Assembly: GCA_946533395.1 (NCBI GenBank)
Contig: CAMNBU010000007.1
Coordinates: forward strand, 1-64,000
Length of the DNA stretch: 64,000 bases
Reading direction: 5' to 3'
Origin: UBA4292 sp002395865
GTDB lineage: Bacteria; Bacillota; Clostridia; Lachnospirales; Lachnospiraceae
The notes beneath the pieces are model-generated. The model did no database searches. It was not told the origin of the DNA and saw only the letters and a program-made list of their open reading frames with translations. Below are positions 9,352 to 17,354 of the stretch, piece after piece (the first letter of the stretch is position 1; every line of letters begins with the position of its first letter). The translations under genes and the position numbers were made by a program.

Positions 9352-9379
9352 AAAAATCTCCGGTCCAATCGGACCGGAG
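9352..9379 (-). terminator. Intrinsic terminator after aqpZ
   Basis: Perfect 9-bp stem CTCCGGTCC / GGACCGGAG with a 4-nt loop, followed on the minus strand by ATTTTT. It separates aqpZ from the MATE gene. Confidence 0.8.
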
Positions 9380-9387
9380 ACAAAGGA

Positions 9388-10095
9388 TCAGCTTTCCAGA
9401 TACTTGTAGCAGCATCCGGCTGCGGCGGCGCCGATAAAAGGACCGACGATGAATACCCACACAACAGCCAGAGCATCCGTATTGCCTGCGATGGCAGCTA
9501 CGATAGCGGGTCCGATGGACCTGGCGGGATTGACGCTCGTGCCTGTAAGGCCGATGCCCGCGATGTGGATAAGTACAAGTGTGAGGCCGATGACAAGACC
9601 CGCGAATGAGCCGTGCTTAGCCTTCTCGGATGTTACACCGAGTATCGTGAGAACAAAAACAAATGTGAGCACCACCTCGACAAGGATGCCTGCCACTGCG
9701 CTGCCTCCCACGCCTGCGAGGCCGTTGGTTCCGAGACCGTTTACCTTGTCCGCAGCTGCCGCGGTCATATCCTTAACTCCTCCGAGGCTGAAAATGCCCA
9801 GAAGCAGGAATGCGCCCGCCAGCGCGCCGAGGCACTGCGCGATGCAGTATGCGACGAATTCCCCCGATTTCATCCTGCCGGATACCAAAAGTCCGAGCGA
9901 TACAGCCGGATTGATGTGGCAGCCGCTGATATTACCGATGGAATAAGCCATGGCCACGATCACGAGGCCGAATGCCAGTGCGGTGAGCAGATATCCGCTC
10001 CCTGCAGCCGCGTTACAGCCCACAAGCATGGCTGTTCCGCATCCGAATGTCACCAGCACGCAGGTGCCGATGAACTCAGCAACATACTTCTTCAT
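9388..10095 (-). CDS. aqpZ: Aquaporin Z-type water channel
   Basis: Membrane channel of the MIP family, 235 residues with six helices and two half-helix NPA motifs: CHINPAVS (about residue 62) and TSVNPARS (about residue 185). The selectivity-filter Arg follows the second NPA, and the Cys in GCHINPA sits in loop B. There is no extended periplasmic loop, so it resembles AqpZ (water) more than GlpF (glycerol). The start ATG 10095 has GGAGGG 5 nt upstream. It has its own promoter (10151-10179) just downstream of add and its own terminator (9352-9379), although downstream genes may be fed by read-through. Confidence 0.9.
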   Translation of the reverse strand: MKKYVAEFIGTCVLVTFGCGTAMLVGCNAAAGSGYLLTALAFGLVIVAMAYSIGNISGCHINPAVSLGLLVSGRMKSGEFVAYCIAQCLGALAGAFLLLGIFSLGGVKDMTAAAADKVNGLGTNGLAGVGGSAVAGILVEVVLTFVFVLTILGVTSEKAKHGSFAGLVIGLTLVLIHIAGIGLTGTSVNPARSIGPAIVAAIAGNTDALAVVWVFIVGPFIGAAAAGCCYKYLES

Positions 10096-10122
10096 ATACC
10101 CTCCTGTTTTCTTGCATATATT

Positions 10123-10137
10123 GGCGGTCTTCCCGCC
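10123..10137 (-). promoter_or_regulatory. Small hairpin in the aqpZ leader
   Basis: GGCGG / CCGCC stem with loop GAAGA (minus strand), between the promoter and the ribosome binding site of aqpZ. It has no U-tail, so it is not a terminator; it could protect the message or affect translation. Confidence 0.4.
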
Positions 10138-10150
10138 TGCAGATACGTTA

Positions 10151-10179
10151 AATATAGCACACGTTTATTAAACCTTCAA
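10151..10179 (-). promoter_or_regulatory. Promoter of aqpZ
   Basis: Minus strand TTGAAG, 17-bp spacer, TATATT with GTGC before the -10 (extended -10). It begins nine bases after the add stop codon. Confidence 0.7.
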
Positions 10180-10187
10180 GAGAATTA

Positions 10188-11132
10188 TCACACAGTTTCA
10201 AAAGCAAAACTTAAGCTGCAGCTGTTTATCCTCTCAAGAAGCGATCCCGAAAAGCCCGCCTGCAAAAGATGCGCATACTCCCGTGCCACATCCGTATCCG
10301 ATACCGTCATATTGTCGGAGCAGACGCACACCTTCACTCCCGCATCCGTAAGCTTCCTCAGCGGAAAGCTTTCGTAATCTCTGGATACGCATGTGTTTAT
10401 ATTGCTTGTCGGACACAGCTCGAGCACGGTTTCGCGCCTTGCAAGCTCCTCCATAAGCCTCTCATCCTCCACAGCCCTTACGCCGTGGCCTATCCTTCTT
10501 GCCCCGAACTCCAGAGCCTTCCATACGTTCTGCGCTCCCGCGGCCTCGCCCGCATGGATGGTAAACGGCACATCGAGCCTTGAAGCTTTCTTAAACAGAG
10601 CCTCATAATCCCCCGTGGGATACAGAGCCTCCGCACCGGCCAGATCCAGCGCGCACACGCCTCTTCCGAGATATTTCGACGCAAGCTCGACAGTTTCACC
10701 GTTCACTCTATCGCTCTCGCCTCTCATGCAGCAAAGAATCAGCCTCGCCGGCAATATATCGTCATCGAGCCCGGCTGTTGCCGCCTCCACGGCCTCCTGC
10801 TGCGATATACCGTGCTTAGACGGCGCAAATCTTATCTCCGCGTAGCGAAGGCCCAGCTCCTTAAGCTCCGTTATCAGATTCCGCACGGCAGTATACAGCG
10901 CTCTGCCGCTTCCCAGTATCTGACACGGAAGCGCGAACTTCTCCAGATACTCGTTCAGGTCCCGGCAGTCCCTTTCGACGCTGAGCTTCTCCTTAAGCCC
11001 TGCGTCATCCCCTAAAAGGTCACGATACCTGTCCTCGAGACCGCATTCAGATATTATATTTCTCACGCTCCTCACCGACAGCGAACCGTCCAGATGAAGA
11101 TGCAGATCGCACAAGGGTCTTACAGCATCCAT
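10188..11132 (-). CDS. add: Adenosine deaminase
   Basis: Zinc-dependent deamination of adenosine/deoxyadenosine to inosine/deoxyinosine in purine salvage. All metal and catalytic motifs are present in the 314 residues: HLHLDG (residues 11-16), FTIHAGE (about 190), GARRIGHG (about 212), LCPTSN (about 245) and CSDNM (about 272), with the Zn ligands His, His, His and Asp. Length fits the bacterial enzyme (about 330). ATG 11132 follows AAGGAGGTGA at ideal spacing. It is divergent from the symporter gene at 11285. With udp downstream it forms a nucleoside salvage theme, though not one clear operon. No strong terminator is seen; the aqpZ promoter follows at once. Confidence 0.92.
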   Translation of the reverse strand: MDAVRPLCDLHLHLDGSLSVRSVRNIISECGLEDRYRDLLGDDAGLKEKLSVERDCRDLNEYLEKFALPCQILGSGRALYTAVRNLITELKELGLRYAEIRFAPSKHGISQQEAVEAATAGLDDDILPARLILCCMRGESDRVNGETVELASKYLGRGVCALDLAGAEALYPTGDYEALFKKASRLDVPFTIHAGEAAGAQNVWKALEFGARRIGHGVRAVEDERLMEELARRETVLELCPTSNINTCVSRDYESFPLRKLTDAGVKVCVCSDNMTVSDTDVAREYAHLLQAGFSGSLLERINSCSLSFAFETV

Positions 11133-11212
11133 TTGGTCACCTCCTTAGTCACATTTACTATAACACATTCTCTTCCCCGCGTACAGATATAAAATTTTCA
11201 CAAAAATTTTTG

Positions 11213-11241
11213 TTTACTTTATGGCTGATATAATTTATAAT
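11213..11241 (+). promoter_or_regulatory. Promoter of the GPH symporter gene
   Basis: TTTACT, 17-bp spacer, perfect TATAAT, in an AT-rich stretch 44 bp before the start codon. Confidence 0.6.
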
Positions 11242-11284
11242 TATATCGATTATTAGCGTGACATAAGAACAAAAGGAGGTCTGA

Positions 11285-13081
11285 ATGAATCTAACCGCTA
11301 AAGAAAAGCTTGCGTACGGCTTAGGCGCCGTCGGCAAGGACATGGTATATATGCTCTCCGCGTCATATATACTCTATTATTATCAGGATGTTCTGGGCGT
11401 GAGCGCGGTAGCCATGGGTATCATACTTCTCATCGCCCGCGTATTTGACGCCTTCAACGATCCCATCATGGGTGTGCTGGTGGCCAAGACCAAGACCAGG
11501 TGGGGCAAATTTCGCCCCTGGCTCTTCATCGGTACGCTGTTAAACGCCGTTGTTCTCTACTTCATGTTTGCGGCACCGCCCTCTTTAGACGGCGGCGGTC
11601 TGGTTGCGTACGCGGCATTTACCTACATACTCTGGGGCGTTACCTACACCATGATGGACATACCCTTCTGGTCGATGATACCGGCCTTCACAAAGGGCGG
11701 CAAGGAGCGCGAGAGCATGTCGGCTCTTGGCCGTACATGCGCAGGCGTGGGGTCCGCCATCGTGACTATAGTCACGGTCATGGCTGTTGCAGCCATCGGC
11801 GGCGCCGCATCGGGCAGGTCCATCGACCACACAGTAACCCTGAAGGACGTATCCGTGACTGCGGCACAGCTCGATGACGCCGGCAATACCACAGGCAAGG
11901 TGACGGAGCTTAAAGGCACCCACTCCATAACCGTCTCCGCGAACAGTGATGAATTCAACAAGCCCACAGCTTACACGCAGTCGAACACGAAGTATACGCT
12001 TAAGATCGGTTCATCCGAGTTTACGCAGGACGATTCCTCCGTTACCCTTGCGATAGATAAGGAAGACGGCGAGGCTGTTATGCTTATCTACCTGAGCGCT
12101 GACGAGTACGCAAAGATCGACGCGAACACATCCGTCACTGCGGACATCACCTCAAAGCGCGAAGTGGAACGCCTCGGCTTTAAGTATTTCGCACTCATCA
12201 TTGCCATACTCTTCTTCCTGTTCACGGTAATTACCTGCGTGGGCATAAAGGAGAAGTCCACCGTCAATATGCAGACCGCAGGCATAGGCGACATGTTCAA
12301 GGCGCTCGTACAGAACGATCAGGCCATGACCATGGTAATAACCATCGTGCTCGTGAACACCGCCACATACATCACCTCCAACCTCCTTATCTACTTCTTC
12401 AAGTACGATCTGGGCGGAACCGGCTGGATGGGCAACTACACTCTGTTCAACACCTTCGCGGGAGGAATCCAGATACTGGCCATGATGGCGTTCTTCCCTC
12501 TTTTGAGGAAATTCTTCTCCGCCATCAAAGTCTTCTACATCTGTGTTATGTCCGCTATAGGCGGCTATGTAATACTGTTCGCACTCGCTTTTACCGGTAC
12601 GAACACAGTATATCCGTTCCTGATACCGGGCTTCTTCATAATGGCAGCCGTGGGTATTCTGAACGTCCTGGTCACCATCTTCCTCGCCAACACGGTCGAT
12701 TACGGTGAGCTGAAGAACGGCCGCAGGGACGAGTCGGTCATCTTCTCCATGCAGACCTTTGTGGTCAAGCTTGCCTCCGGATTTGCGGCTCTGGTCGCAT
12801 CGATATGCCTCTCGGTATTCGCGATAAGCGATTCAGCCACGCTTGAAGCTGTGGACGGCAGCATGGTCGCAGGACTTAATAAGGTCATTTCGGACATCAT
12901 TGCCTCGGGAGCCACGGTGGTATCCGGCAATTCCGTCATCGGCCTTCGCTTCGTGATGACATTCGTACCCATCATCGGTCTGATAATAGCGATACTGATC
13001 TTCTCGAAGAAGTACATACTGACAGAGGAGAAGGTGAACGAGATCACCGAAAAGCTACATCACACCGCGTCAGCAGAATAA
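11285..13081 (+). CDS. GPH-family (MelB-like) sugar:cation symporter with a large extracellular insertion
   Basis: Major-facilitator-type symporter for glycosides, pentosides or hexuronides. The N-half shows KLAYGLGAVGKDMVY, DAFNDPIMG and TRWGKFRPW, all GPH signatures. At 598 residues it is about 130 longer than usual. The extra segment (about residues 180-295) lies between helices 5 and 6, is rich in Thr, Ser, Asp and Val with beta-type alternation (TVTLKDVSVTAAQL), has no hydrophobic helix, and by standard MFS topology faces outside. The remaining helices and the YGELKNGRRDES loop of the C-half are normal. ATG 11285 follows AAGGAGGT. It is a single-gene unit with its own promoter and terminator. 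Substrate unknown; the insert could capture a sugar or bind the wall. Confidence 0.85.
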   Translation: MNLTAKEKLAYGLGAVGKDMVYMLSASYILYYYQDVLGVSAVAMGIILLIARVFDAFNDPIMGVLVAKTKTRWGKFRPWLFIGTLLNAVVLYFMFAAPPSLDGGGLVAYAAFTYILWGVTYTMMDIPFWSMIPAFTKGGKERESMSALGRTCAGVGSAIVTIVTVMAVAAIGGAASGRSIDHTVTLKDVSVTAAQLDDAGNTTGKVTELKGTHSITVSANSDEFNKPTAYTQSNTKYTLKIGSSEFTQDDSSVTLAIDKEDGEAVMLIYLSADEYAKIDANTSVTADITSKREVERLGFKYFALIIAILFFLFTVITCVGIKEKSTVNMQTAGIGDMFKALVQNDQAMTMVITIVLVNTATYITSNLLIYFFKYDLGGTGWMGNYTLFNTFAGGIQILAMMAFFPLLRKFFSAIKVFYICVMSAIGGYVILFALAFTGTNTVYPFLIPGFFIMAAVGILNVLVTIFLANTVDYGELKNGRRDESVIFSMQTFVVKLASGFAALVASICLSVFAISDSATLEAVDGSMVAGLNKVISDIIASGATVVSGNSVIGLRFVMTFVPIIGLIIAILIFSKKYILTEEKVNEITEKLHHTASAE

Positions 13082-13101
13082 ATATCAGTTTGAAACACTC
13101 A

Positions 13102-13123
13102 GGCCGGGGATCGCTCCCCGGCC
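13102..13123 (+). terminator. Terminator hairpin after the symporter gene
   Basis: 9-bp GC stem GGCCGGGGA / TCCCCGGCC with loop TCGC, followed by CTCTGTTTA. The U-tail is poor, so the call rests on the stem and position. The rest of 13124-13233 shows nothing convincing. Confidence 0.6.
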
Positions 13124-13233
13124 CTCTGTTTAGTCCTGTATCCGAAATGTGAAACCATACGCACCTCCGTTCCAAAATTGAGAACCGTTCCCGATTATAG
13201 TATATAAAAATGCTTTGTCAGGAAAAAAGTGCA

Positions 13234-13263
13234 TAAAAAACGGTGCCGGACTGAGCCGGCACC
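13234..13263 (-). terminator. Intrinsic terminator after the ABC/HAD operon
   Basis: 8-bp stem GGTGCCGG / CCGGCACC, 6-nt loop, then GTTTTTTA on the minus strand, just after the HAD stop codon. Confidence 0.85.
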
Positions 13264-13268
13264 ATAGG

Positions 13269-14087
13269 CTATATCTGTTTTTCAAGTCTGTTCGTCATGA
13301 GAATCCACTCACAAGCCTTATCGACCGACGGGATGATGTAATCCGCCGCATCGATCGCAACCTTCGCTCCGTCCTCCATGGCAAAGCCCGCACCGGCGGC
13401 CTTCAGCATCCCCACGTCATTTTCTCCGTCTCCCGCAGCTGCGCACTCCGACAGAGATATGTCGAGTATCACCGCCAGGCTTCTCAAGGCGTGCTCCTTG
13501 TCCTGTCCGGGCTGAAGTATATCGCACCCGAACATGCCCAGATGGTCTCGAAGGCCGTAGAACAGAAAGCGTAGTCCAAGGTCCGGGTATTTTTCGGTAA
13601 ATCCCTTCGTATCCTCCCTGTAGCAGCGGCAAAAGCCCGCCACCGGAAGGCCGCCTGCGTGCCTGCTCTGGTCCTCTCCGTTTATGAAATCCGCGCTTCC
13701 GGCGCCTAAAGTCCTCTCCCTCTCATGCATCAGGTCGTAATGCCTGTAAATGTATACACCGTCCGAAAAGGAGAACCCGAAGGGCCTGTCGATGGAGTTC
13801 ATATAGCCGATGAGAGCATTCACCTGCTCCGGCCTCATGCGCCTCTCATACAAAAGCTCCCCCGCACCCGTAAATATCTGTCCCCCGGACGCGCATATCC
13901 AGTAATCGGGGGCCAGTCCGTTCAGTATCCTGTGTGGCACTCCAGCCATGCTGCGGCCGGTGGCTACCGCAACCCGGATCCCCTCGGCCTGCACCGCCCT
14001 GACGGCGTCTACATTACAGGAGGGGATCTCGCTCATATTATGCGGGCGCAAAGTCCCGTCGATATCCAGTAAAAGCAGCTTATACAT
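13269..14087 (-). CDS. Cof-type HAD phosphatase
   Basis: Cytoplasmic HAD-superfamily phosphatase (Cof/YidA subgroup, type IIB cap), probably acting on sugar phosphates or similar small phosphates. Motif I is LLLDIDGTL (residues 4-12 from this start), motif II is AVATGRS, and motif IV is AAGDGENDVGML near residue 215, the hallmark of Cof proteins. 272 residues is typical. ATG 14087 with AGGA upstream is preferred over a TTG at 14099 that overlaps the permease stop. It is the last gene of the GntR - ATPase - permease - HAD unit; a functional link to the exporter is not obvious. Confidence 0.82.
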   Translation of the reverse strand: MYKLLLLDIDGTLRPHNMSEIPSCNVDAVRAVQAEGIRVAVATGRSMAGVPHRILNGLAPDYWICASGGQIFTGAGELLYERRMRPEQVNALIGYMNSIDRPFGFSFSDGVYIYRHYDLMHERERTLGAGSADFINGEDQSRHAGGLPVAGFCRCYREDTKGFTEKYPDLGLRFLFYGLRDHLGMFGCDILQPGQDKEHALRSLAVILDISLSECAAAGDGENDVGMLKAAGAGFAMEDGAKVAIDAADYIIPSVDKACEWILMTNRLEKQI

Positions 14088-14095
14088 TTTTCCTG

Positions 14096-15913
14096 TCAAT
14101 CATAGTATTCGTGGTAATACTCTTCATTGTCATAGTAATACCCGTTATAATCGTCTCCTTTTATTTTTATCTCCATGATCGTCTTGATGGTGTTCGGAAA
14201 CTTATCCTGATTATCCTCGTTGATAAGAAGCATCACATAATTATCATCGTACGAATCGTGGTCAAGTAAGCTTGGAGTCCTTGGTACTGTCCAGCAGATC
14301 GATACTTTGGCTTCATCCCTGTACCTGTACCAGTATCCCACAGAAGTATATTCCGCCCATTGTGCAGGCGTCATAGACTCCTTATCTGCTTTGATTGCCT
14401 TATAGAAATTTGCATTATTGTATGACACGCTGGAATCTCCGTCAAACAATCCGTAAACATCCGCCGATATGACATGACCAAAATCCGGTATCAGGTCATA
14501 GTAGCATTTTAAGTATTCGGGGTTCTTTTTGAAAAGAGACGCCAGAGTATCACTGTCAAATGACAGCTGTCTGTAGATGGTCCTGCCGCTGTAGCGTATA
14601 GTTACTCTGTAGCTATAGCCCTCAAACAGATTGCCGAAATTATCCTCATCTATCGTACGCCCGAGTGTATCCGCAACAAGCTTTTTCAGCTCCGGATCGC
14701 TGTACTTTATATCTGCAAATTCAGCCGCCAGCTTTTCCGAAAGCCTGCTCGATGTATTATCATATATCTGTACGTATTCTATCTGATCCTTAGTTGGCCT
14801 CTGGCTCTTTATAAGAGCTATATTAGCACAGATACCTCCGATTATAATGGCATATATTGCAAAGATAACCCATATTGACTTCGCGGCCTTTTTAACTGCC
14901 GCCCACTTTCTCACTGTTATCAGCTCATAAAGCAGATATAGTATGATCGCGATGATAAAGAGAACGATCAGAAAGACCAGCTGATCGCCGTCGAAATCCT
15001 CTCCTCCGAATATAAACGCGATTATATAGCCGCACGGAAGGAAGCCGAATACTATCGGAGGCACAAAGCTGAGCATTCTCTGCACGAGCGGGCTCACCGC
15101 AACATCCTCAGCCTTCTCGCTCCTTCTCCTTACAAAAAGCACTCCCGCCACGGCAATAAATACAAGCGCCAATATCGTGGTATACGCAAAGGTCGACTCG
15201 ACAGACGGATAAACAGTACCGCTGTAGCGACCGATTTCGAGGTTCATCAGCCTCCACACCAGATTGTAGCTGTTCCCCCATATGATGCTTGTTTCGTCCA
15301 TTATCACATAATTGCATGCAGCTCCTATCATGAGCCTGATAAATGTGAGAATTCCTCTGGGGAAGAATATAATAAAGATTCCAGAGCACATAATGCTGAG
15401 CTTGGTTCCTGCAATGTTTTTCGCCAGCAGATCCACCGAAAGGAAGTAAAGTGCCAAAATGAAAGAAATCCTCAGATAATCCCAGAACTCCTCAAATGAT
15501 ATGGAAACACGGGGCATGATGCCGTAGGAAAACAGTGTGAGAAGCATGGACACGGCATATATCACTGCCGCCCATGACAATAACGCAAGCAGATAAGAAT
15601 TATATAATGCACTCCTTTTTACCGGCAGTGAATGCCAGAAATCACTTGAATTTCTGTGGTTGATAAAGCCGAACAGTATTTCGGCCATCAACGGTATGAG
15701 GATGACCATTCCGCCAAGCGTGGCCATCTGCGCCACCATAAAATTGACGGTATCTTCCATATCTCCGGTAAGCCTCTTGAATCTGACCACGTAGAGAATG
15801 AGCGGTACGAATACCGACTGTATACATACAATGATAAGCATGAATATCGCCGGCATCCTGAGTCTCCTCAGAGACTCCCTGTAGATTCCTGTCGAAAATA
15901 CCGAATTATTCAT
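14096..15913 (-). CDS. ABC transporter permease (large, bacitracin/YtrC-type exporter)
   Basis: About 605 residues. Six or more hydrophobic helices in the first 330 residues, one more near 365-385, and a C-terminal extracytoplasmic domain of about 220 residues ending in a Tyr/Asp/Glu-rich tail (many TAT, GAT and GAA codons). The organisation resembles permeases encoded next to YtrA-type regulators. ATG 15913 follows GGAGGCGGC and overlaps the ATPase stop by 8 bp, so translation is coupled; the longer reading upstream lies inside the ATPase gene and is ignored. It pairs with the ATPase at 15906-16853. The exported substrate is unknown; cell-wall antibiotic defence or lipid handling is the usual guess. 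Confidence 0.8.
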   Translation of the reverse strand: MNNSVFSTGIYRESLRRLRMPAIFMLIIVCIQSVFVPLILYVVRFKRLTGDMEDTVNFMVAQMATLGGMVILIPLMAEILFGFINHRNSSDFWHSLPVKRSALYNSYLLALLSWAAVIYAVSMLLTLFSYGIMPRVSISFEEFWDYLRISFILALYFLSVDLLAKNIAGTKLSIMCSGIFIIFFPRGILTFIRLMIGAACNYVIMDETSIIWGNSYNLVWRLMNLEIGRYSGTVYPSVESTFAYTTILALVFIAVAGVLFVRRRSEKAEDVAVSPLVQRMLSFVPPIVFGFLPCGYIIAFIFGGEDFDGDQLVFLIVLFIIAIILYLLYELITVRKWAAVKKAAKSIWVIFAIYAIIIGGICANIALIKSQRPTKDQIEYVQIYDNTSSRLSEKLAAEFADIKYSDPELKKLVADTLGRTIDEDNFGNLFEGYSYRVTIRYSGRTIYRQLSFDSDTLASLFKKNPEYLKCYYDLIPDFGHVISADVYGLFDGDSSVSYNNANFYKAIKADKESMTPAQWAEYTSVGYWYRYRDEAKVSICWTVPRTPSLLDHDSYDDNYVMLLINEDNQDKFPNTIKTIMEIKIKGDDYNGYYYDNEEYYHEYYD

Positions 15914-16853
15914 GTGCCGCCTCCTTATCCGGGAGAACTCCCTCGAAGCTGTAGCCCAGAGCCTCCATCTCGTAGGTGAATACCTCCTCAAGTGTCAGAG
16001 GAAGGCTCTCTATGAGCAGCGGATCATCAGCCTGCATGGCGTCAATGACCGCCTCGTTATCCCCGCGCATGATCACATTTATAACGCGTCCGTGGCGCGA
16101 GAAATGAAGCATGTGCGCCTTCTCGTCTGAAAGGCCCGACAGAAGTCTCAGGACATCGTCCTTGTTGTACTCCGTCCTGTATGCAGCCTGTATCTTGAAC
16201 AGGTTGGTCTTCAGTCTTCCGATATCGCTCTGAAGCACCAGGCCTCCCTTGTGCAGCAGCGCCAGCTGGTCGCAGGTGTCCTCCAGCTCTCTAAGCGAAT
16301 GTGAGGTGATGATGGCCGTGGCTCCTCTGTCGATTATATCCTTGCAGAGAAGGCTCTTTACAACTCCTCTGATCACGGGGTCGAGTCCGTCGAAGGTCTC
16401 ATCAAAAAAGATATAATCCGTGCGGCATGAAAGTGCCAGTATCGTGATCGCCTGCCTCTTCATACCCTTCGAAAATGTCGTCATGCTCTTTTTGCCGTTT
16501 AAGCCGAACATCTTCTTCAGCTCTTCATAGTATTTCACGTCGAACTTCGGGTATACCGCCCTGTACACGAGGCTCATCCTGTCCATGGATGCATTGCCCA
16601 TGTAATATAGATCGTCGGCCACGAATACCATCCTCTGCTTCACGTCGGGGTTCTCGAATACATTCTCCCCGTCGATCTTTATGGAGCCGCCGTCAGTCTT
16701 GTATACACCGGTTATCATCCTCATAAGGGTCGATTTACCGGCTCCGTTGCTTCCGACCATTCCGAAGATGCATTTGTCCGGAACCGTCACACTGATGTCC
16801 GATACCGCAAGAAAATCATCAAAGAATTTGGTTGCGCCCTGTATCTCTATCAT
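15906..16853 (-). CDS. ABC transporter ATP-binding protein
   Basis: 315 residues. Walker A GSNGAGKST (about 34-42), a signature-type segment FSKGMKRQ (about 128), Walker B YIFFDETFDGLDP (about 150) and switch His in SHSLRELED. Only one nucleotide-binding domain; the last 80 residues form a C-terminal extension common in exporters of this class. ATG overlaps the GntR stop in ATGA, and the 3' end overlaps the permease start by 8 bp. Supplies energy to the permease downstream. Confidence 0.9.
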   Translation of the reverse strand: MIEIQGATKFFDDFLAVSDISVTVPDKCIFGMVGSNGAGKSTLMRMITGVYKTDGGSIKIDGENVFENPDVKQRMVFVADDLYYMGNASMDRMSLVYRAVYPKFDVKYYEELKKMFGLNGKKSMTTFSKGMKRQAITILALSCRTDYIFFDETFDGLDPVIRGVVKSLLCKDIIDRGATAIITSHSLRELEDTCDQLALLHKGGLVLQSDIGRLKTNLFKIQAAYRTEYNKDDVLRLLSGLSDEKAHMLHFSRHGRVINVIMRGDNEAVIDAMQADDPLLIESLPLTLEEVFTYEMEALGYSFEGVLPDKEAAHE

Positions 16854-17224
16854 TTAGTCTCCTCTCCGTAAGCTTTTCTTACACAGTCTATAACTGTCTC
16901 CACAGGCGTCTGGGCCTGCTTCAGCTCCCTTGCCAGACGCGCTATCTCATTCAGATTCTCCTGTTTCATGACGCTAATCTTATCGAATGCGTCCGGAGAA
17001 ATGAATACGCCCCTGCCGGGCACCGCAGTGACCATCCCCCTCCTGTCAAGCTCTATGTATGCCTTCTGTATGGTATTCGGATTTATCGAAAGTTCCACAG
17101 AGAGCTGTCTGACGCTGGGAAGTCTGTCACCCGCACAAAGAACTCCCAGAAGCACGTACTGCTCGCACTGCTCCACTATCTGTTCATATACCGGAGTTCT
17201 GGATAATGGATCAACTGAAAACAT
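16850..17224 (-). CDS. GntR-family regulator, YtrA type
   Basis: 124 residues: a winged helix of GntR type (TPVYEQIVEQCEQYVLLG, RLPSVRQLSVELSINPNTIQKAY, GRGVFIS) followed by only about 50 helical residues, which is the short YtrA subfamily with no large effector domain. The true start is ATG 17224, preceded by AAGGAGGG; an upstream extension to 17398 would run through the promoter and is rejected. It is the first gene of the ABC operon. A perfect palindrome of YtrA-operator form overlaps its own -10 box (17243-17263), so self-repression relieved by an envelope or antibiotic signal is likely. Confidence 0.88.
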   Translation of the reverse strand: MFSVDPLSRTPVYEQIVEQCEQYVLLGVLCAGDRLPSVRQLSVELSINPNTIQKAYIELDRRGMVTAVPGRGVFISPDAFDKISVMKQENLNEIARLARELKQAQTPVETVIDCVRKAYGEETK

Positions 17225-17242
17225 CTGACCCCTCCTTTCATC

Positions 17243-17263
17243 TGTACTATTGATGATAGTACA
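17243..17263 (-). promoter_or_regulatory. Operator of the YtrA-type regulator
   Basis: Perfect inverted repeat TGTACTAT / ATAGTACA with a 5-bp centre. Its outer TGTA-N13-TACA fits the form reported for YtrA-type operators. It covers the -10 box, so bound protein would block initiation. Confidence 0.7.
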
Positions 17264-17284
17264 CCTATTTTGCACAGTTGTCAA
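17256..17284 (-). promoter_or_regulatory. Promoter of the GntR-ABC-HAD operon
   Basis: Minus strand perfect TTGACA, 17-bp spacer, TACTAT; the -10 lies inside the operator palindrome. Confidence 0.8.
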
Positions 17285-17312
17285 GAGGGAATCTACCGTT
17301 TCTTCAGAACAG

Positions 17313-17342
17313 AAAAAACCCCCGACTGCACTCCGTCGAGGG
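17313..17342 (-). terminator. Intrinsic terminator after potD
   Basis: 8-bp stem CCCTCGAC / GTCGGGGG (one G-U pair), 8-nt loop, six Ts on the minus strand. Confidence 0.8.
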
Positions 17343-17354
17343 ATCTTTCTAATT

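Noticed and set aside
13178..13206. Plus-strand TTGAGA, 17 bp, TATATA promoter
   Set aside because: It would read only into the 3' end of the convergent HAD operon with no gene or terminator for a small RNA; could be chance in AT-rich sequence.
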